The notes under the pieces are model-generated. The model searched no databases. It worked only from the letters and a program-made list of their open reading frames with translations, and had not been told where the DNA came from. A program made the translations under genes and the position numbers. From Roseiarcus sp963823165 (GTDB taxonomy: Bacteria > Pseudomonadota > Alphaproteobacteria > Rhizobiales > Beijerinckiaceae), in contig CAWGKV010000034.1 of the NCBI GenBank assembly GCA_963823165.1, forward strand, positions 1 through 64,000: a stretch of 64,000 nt of DNA, read 5' to 3'. Of the stretch, positions 61,257-64,000 are shown one piece after another; position 1 is the first letter of the stretch; every line of letters begins with the position of its first letter.

Positions 61257-61284
61257 TGTCGTCTTCCCTGGGGTCGGTCGCCGT

Positions 61285-62538
61285 TCAGGCCTGGGCCGCA
61301 GCGGGCTTCTTCAGCACGGCGTCGGCGATCGAGGCCGGAATCGGCTTCGTCTTCTCCATGAAGCTGAGCAGCGGCATGACCAGGAGAAAGAAGCCGAAAT
61401 AGCCCACGGTGAGAATCCGCGCGACCAGCGTCGTTCCTTCGGTCGGCTCCTGAGAACCCAAATAGCCGAGGCCAATGCAGACGACGACGAACACCCAGAA
61501 GAAGAAGCGGTAGACCGGCCGGTACTTCGCCGATTTGACCGGCGAACGATCGAGCCAAGGCACGAGGGCGAGCACGACGATCGCAGCGAACAATGCGATG
61601 ACGCCCATGAGCTTGTTCGGGATTGCGCGCAGGATCGCGTAGAACGGAAGCAAGTACCATTCCGGCACGACGTGCGAAGGCGTCATCAGCGGGTTGGCCT
61701 TGATCGAGTTGTCCGCGTCCAACAGATAGTTGGGAATGTAGAAGATGAGCCAGGCGTAGACGATGAAAAAGACTGCGACCGCGAACGTGTCCTTGATCGT
61801 GGCGTAGGGCGTGAACGCGACCGTGTCGCGTTCGACATTCTTTACTTCGACGCCGTCGGGATTGTTCTGCCCCGTGATGTGCAACGCCCACACGTGCAGC
61901 CCGACGAAGGCGGCGATGATGAACGGCAGCAGATAGTGCAGCGAGTAGAAACGGGTGAGCGTCGGCGCGCCGACCGCGTAGCCGCCCCAGAGCCAGTGGG
62001 CGAGGCCGGTGCCCACGAACGGAATGGCGGAGACGAGGTTGGTGATGACGGTCGCGCCCGCGAAGCTCATCGAGCCCCAGGGCAGGACATATCCCATGAA
62101 CGCGGTCGCCATCATCAGAAAGTAGATGATGACGCCGAGGATCCAGAGAACCTCGCGCGGCGGCTTGAAGGAGCCGTAGTAGAGGCCTCGCATCATGTGG
62201 ACATAGACTGCAAAGAAGAACAGCGACGCGCCGTTCGTATGCATGTAGCGGATCAGCCAGCCGTAGTTCACGTTCCGCATGATGTCGTTCGTTACCGAGT
62301 CGAACGCTTCGTTCGCCGACGGAATGTAGTGCATGGCGAGCACGACGCCGGTGACGATCTGCGCGACCAGCATGAACGACAGGATGGCGCCGAAGGTCCA
62401 CATGTAGTTCAGGTTGCGCGGCACCGGATAGGCCACGAACGAGGAATGCGCCAACCCCATCAAGGGAAGACGCGCTTCGAACCAGCGCCCGATCGCGCTC
62501 TTCGGAACGTAGGTCGAGGGTCCGCTCATGGGGTGCAT
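61285..62538 (-). CDS. petB: cytochrome b of the bc1 complex
   Basis: A 417-residue membrane protein with eight spans. Haem-ligand His pairs are in VVLAMHYIPSANEAF / RYMHTNGASLFFFAVYVHMM and RFYSLHYLLPF / VGLHVWALH. The quinol-site motif PEWY is in HVVPEWYLLPFYAILRAI. FVAYPVPRNLNYMWTFGAIL and the C-terminal spans are typical. Length is normal for Alphaproteobacteria. It starts 54 bases after petA and ends 28 bases before petC, forming one operon that makes the Q-cycle complex. Confidence 0.98.
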   Translation of the reverse strand: MHPMSGPSTYVPKSAIGRWFEARLPLMGLAHSSFVAYPVPRNLNYMWTFGAILSFMLVAQIVTGVVLAMHYIPSANEAFDSVTNDIMRNVNYGWLIRYMHTNGASLFFFAVYVHMMRGLYYGSFKPPREVLWILGVIIYFLMMATAFMGYVLPWGSMSFAGATVITNLVSAIPFVGTGLAHWLWGGYAVGAPTLTRFYSLHYLLPFIIAAFVGLHVWALHITGQNNPDGVEVKNVERDTVAFTPYATIKDTFAVAVFFIVYAWLIFYIPNYLLDADNSIKANPLMTPSHVVPEWYLLPFYAILRAIPNKLMGVIALFAAIVVLALVPWLDRSPVKSAKYRPVYRFFFWVFVVVCIGLGYLGSQEPTEGTTLVARILTVGYFGFFLLVMPLLSFMEKTKPIPASIADAVLKKPAAAQA

Positions 62539-62592
62539 CTCTGAAAAGCGTTAATCTGAAAGAACCGCGGCGGAGCCGCAATCGGGTGGGCG

Positions 62593-63117
62593 TCAGCCGA
62601 TCTTAACCTTCGCGTCGCTGAGGAACGTGTATTCCGGGACGGCGAGATTAAGGGGCGCGGGACCTTGGCGAATGCGGCCCGAGGTGTCGTACATCGAGCC
62701 GTGGCACGGGCAGAACCAGCCCTCATATATGCCTTCGTGGCCGAGCGGCACGCAGCCGAGATGGGTGCATACGCCGACCACGATCAGCCATTCCGGCTTC
62801 TTGACGCGCTCGGCGTCGGTCTGCGGATCGCGCAGCTCGCTGAGAGCGACGTTCTGCGCCGCTTCGATCTCCTTCTTCGTCCGGTGTCGGACGAAAACGG
62901 GTCCGCCGCGCCATTTGACGGTGACGATCTGCCCCTCGGGAATGGCGCCGAGATCGACCTCGACCGAAGCCATCGCCAGCGTGGAGGCGTCCGGATTCAT
63001 CTGGTCGGCCAGCGGCCATGCGAGCGCCGCGACGCCGACGGCCCCGGCTGCGCCCGTCGCCAGATACAGGAAGTCCCTGCGATTGGGGTCCTCGATCGTT
63101 ATCGCGCCCGCCATTCC
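62593..63117 (-). CDS. petA: Rieske iron-sulfur subunit of the bc1 complex
   Basis: A 174-residue Rieske protein (189 if the upstream ATG at 63162 is used). A twin-Arg signal-anchor is present: EDPNRRDFLYLATGAAGAVG. The cluster ligands are in VCTHLGCVPLGHEG and GWFCPCHGSMYDTSGRIRQG, with the two Cys and two His of box 1 and box 2 and the disulfide Cys. It accepts electrons from quinol and passes them to cytochrome c1. The shorter start was chosen because relatives begin near EDPNRRDF and it has a purine-rich GGTGGA just before it; the choice is not certain. First gene of petABC. Confidence 0.96.
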   Translation of the reverse strand, partial: GMAGAITIEDPNRRDFLYLATGAAGAVGVAALAWPLADQMNPDASTLAMASVEVDLGAIPEGQIVTVKWRGGPVFVRHRTKKEIEAAQNVALSELRDPQTDAERVKKPEWLIVVGVCTHLGCVPLGHEGIYEGWFCPCHGSMYDTSGRIRQGPAPLNLAVPEYTFLSDAKVKIG

Positions 63118-63389
63118 ACCCCCAAACCAGTTTCGCTGCGCGGCGTAGGAACCGTCGCGCATTCAGCCGCGGCCTTTCATTGTCTGATTGGCCCGCCGAC
63201 GCCTGAGCCGGGCGCACCCGGCGCGACTGGGCCCCGCCAAGCGGCGTCGGCCCACAATCGACGCGGCTTTTCGCATCGATCGTTTTGGTTGTCCATAGCA
63301 GCGATCATGTCGGAACTGCGGATTTTGTCATGTTCGCCGCAGGTTTGCGGGTACGGTGCGAGGCTTCTGTTATTTCCGGGTCTGGGCTA

Positions 63390-63884
63390 ATGGGCGCAGA
63401 CATGATCCAGCCGGCCGCCCCGCTCCTTCTCGCCCTGTACGAGCCCGACATCGCTCAGAATGCCGGAGCGATGTTTCGCACCTGCGCCTGTCTCGGCGTC
63501 GACGCCGCAATGATCGAGCCCGCAGGCTTCCGCGTTGGAGACAGCCGGTTCCGCCGAGCCGTCATGGACTACCTGAACGCCGTCTCGATCGAGGTTCACA
63601 ACTCGTGGGGAAGGTTCGAAGCCTGGCGCGAGGAAGCGCGACGCAGACTGGTGGTCCTGACGACGAAGGGTGAGGCGAACATGTGGGATTTCACATTTCG
63701 TCAGGGTGACGTCATCTTGGTCGGCCGGGAATCGGAAGGAGTTCCTGCGAATGTTGAGGCCGCTGCGGACGCCAGACTGCGCATTCCCATCCGCCCGCCG
63801 CTCCGCTCGCTGAACGTGAGCGTCGCCGCGACGATCGCGATGGCGGAGGCGTTGCGCCAGCTGAAACGATTACCCAAGCCCTAA
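63390..63884 (+). CDS. trmL: tRNA (cytidine(34)-2'-O)-methyltransferase (TrmL-type SpoU)
   Basis: A 164-residue SPOUT methyltransferase that would 2'-O-methylate the wobble base of tRNA-Leu. LALYEPDIAQNAGAMFRTCA is motif 1 with the catalytic Arg. ILVGRESEGVPANVEAAADA is motif 2 in the knot, and RIPIRPPLRSLNVSVAATIA is motif 3. TrmL in E. coli has 157 residues. The start may be 63390 or 63402. Divergent from petA, a layout shared with many Hyphomicrobiales. Confidence 0.92.
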   Translation: MGADMIQPAAPLLLALYEPDIAQNAGAMFRTCACLGVDAAMIEPAGFRVGDSRFRRAVMDYLNAVSIEVHNSWGRFEAWREEARRRLVVLTTKGEANMWDFTFRQGDVILVGRESEGVPANVEAAADARLRIPIRPPLRSLNVSVAATIAMAEALRQLKRLPKP

Positions 63885-63989
63885 TGCGCGCAAATGAAAT
63901 CCGGCTCGCCGCCTGTGACGAGGGCGTGACAATGACGCTCCATTAGGCGATTGTCGAAAGCGCCAGCCCGCCCGGCGGCGGAGGACGTG

Positions 63990-64000
63990 ATGACCAGCGA
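63990..64000 (+). CDS. first codons of a gene cut by the window end
   Basis: ATG ACC AGC GA at the edge is preceded by GGAGG six bases upstream (63980-63984), a good ribosome-binding site. In many relatives hemF (coproporphyrinogen III oxidase) follows here, which fits but cannot be tested from four codons. Confidence 0.35.

Overview
The window is high-GC chromosomal DNA that looks like a member of the Hyphomicrobiales (Alphaproteobacteria). The indications are separate petA, petB and petC genes beside a TrmL-type methyltransferase and mtnP, a glnK-amtB pair, a MaeB malic enzyme fused to a phosphotransacetylase-like domain, KdsB, a CycM-like membrane cytochrome c, and alphaproteobacterial-style intergenic palindromes. 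I saw no rRNA, tRNA, CRISPR array or intact phage. Genus cannot be decided from what I can see.

Layout. Positions 0.3-8.3 kb hold housekeeping genes: a VOC protein with a divergent WYL regulator, a Bax-inhibitor-1 protein, TesB, glnK-amtB (sigma-54-like promoter, strong terminator) and ftsK. Positions 8.8-17.2 kb are a TetR-centred acyl-CoA catabolic cluster. Its left arm is TetR, acyl-CoA dehydrogenase, acyl-CoA ligase (frameshifted), enoyl-CoA hydratase and nitroreductase. Its right arm is an SCP-x-like thiolase, two MaoC-type proteins and an SDR (frameshifted).

Positions 18.4-36.6 kb are the most distinctive part: two long divergent operons around an RpiR regulator. The leftward operon is rpiR, an NTF2-FMO fusion, an amidase, an SDR and a complete RhaS/RbsB-type sugar importer. 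The rightward operon is a complete SsuBC/TauA-type importer (its binding protein is frameshifted), an unrecognised TIM-barrel-like protein, a Gfo/Idh oxidoreductase, an amidohydrolase/deacetylase, a RidA protein and an aspartoacylase-family protein. A perfect 15-bp palindrome and a weaker copy of it lie between them. I infer uptake and breakdown of a nitrogen-containing, sugar-like compound; the substrate is unknown. Positions 36.7-42.7 kb add a third importer (family-1 binding protein and MalFG-type permeases, no ATPase), two more SDRs and CutC, beside a decayed Gfo/Idh fragment.

Positions 43.3-53.4 kb hold a secreted Kelch/Ig-like protein, a membrane cytochrome c, kdsB-pheA, a small periplasmic protein, a radical SAM protein of unknown role, an IS630 remnant and maeB. 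An 800-base gap at 53.4-54.3 kb carries a repeat and a candidate structured RNA with its own promoter and terminator. Positions 54.3-58.2 kb hold small membrane proteins (DUF1622, DUF202-like, UPF0114) and a formylglycine-type sulfatase. Positions 58.3-64 kb run from mtnP through a mobile-element scar (broken resolvase, dinJ antitoxin, damaged toxin) to petC, petB, petA, trmL and the first codons of another gene.

Three otherwise normal genes (acyl-CoA ligase, SDR at 16.3 kb, binding protein at 30.4 kb) each carry one apparent extra base. This could be sequencing error or recent decay, and raw reads would decide.
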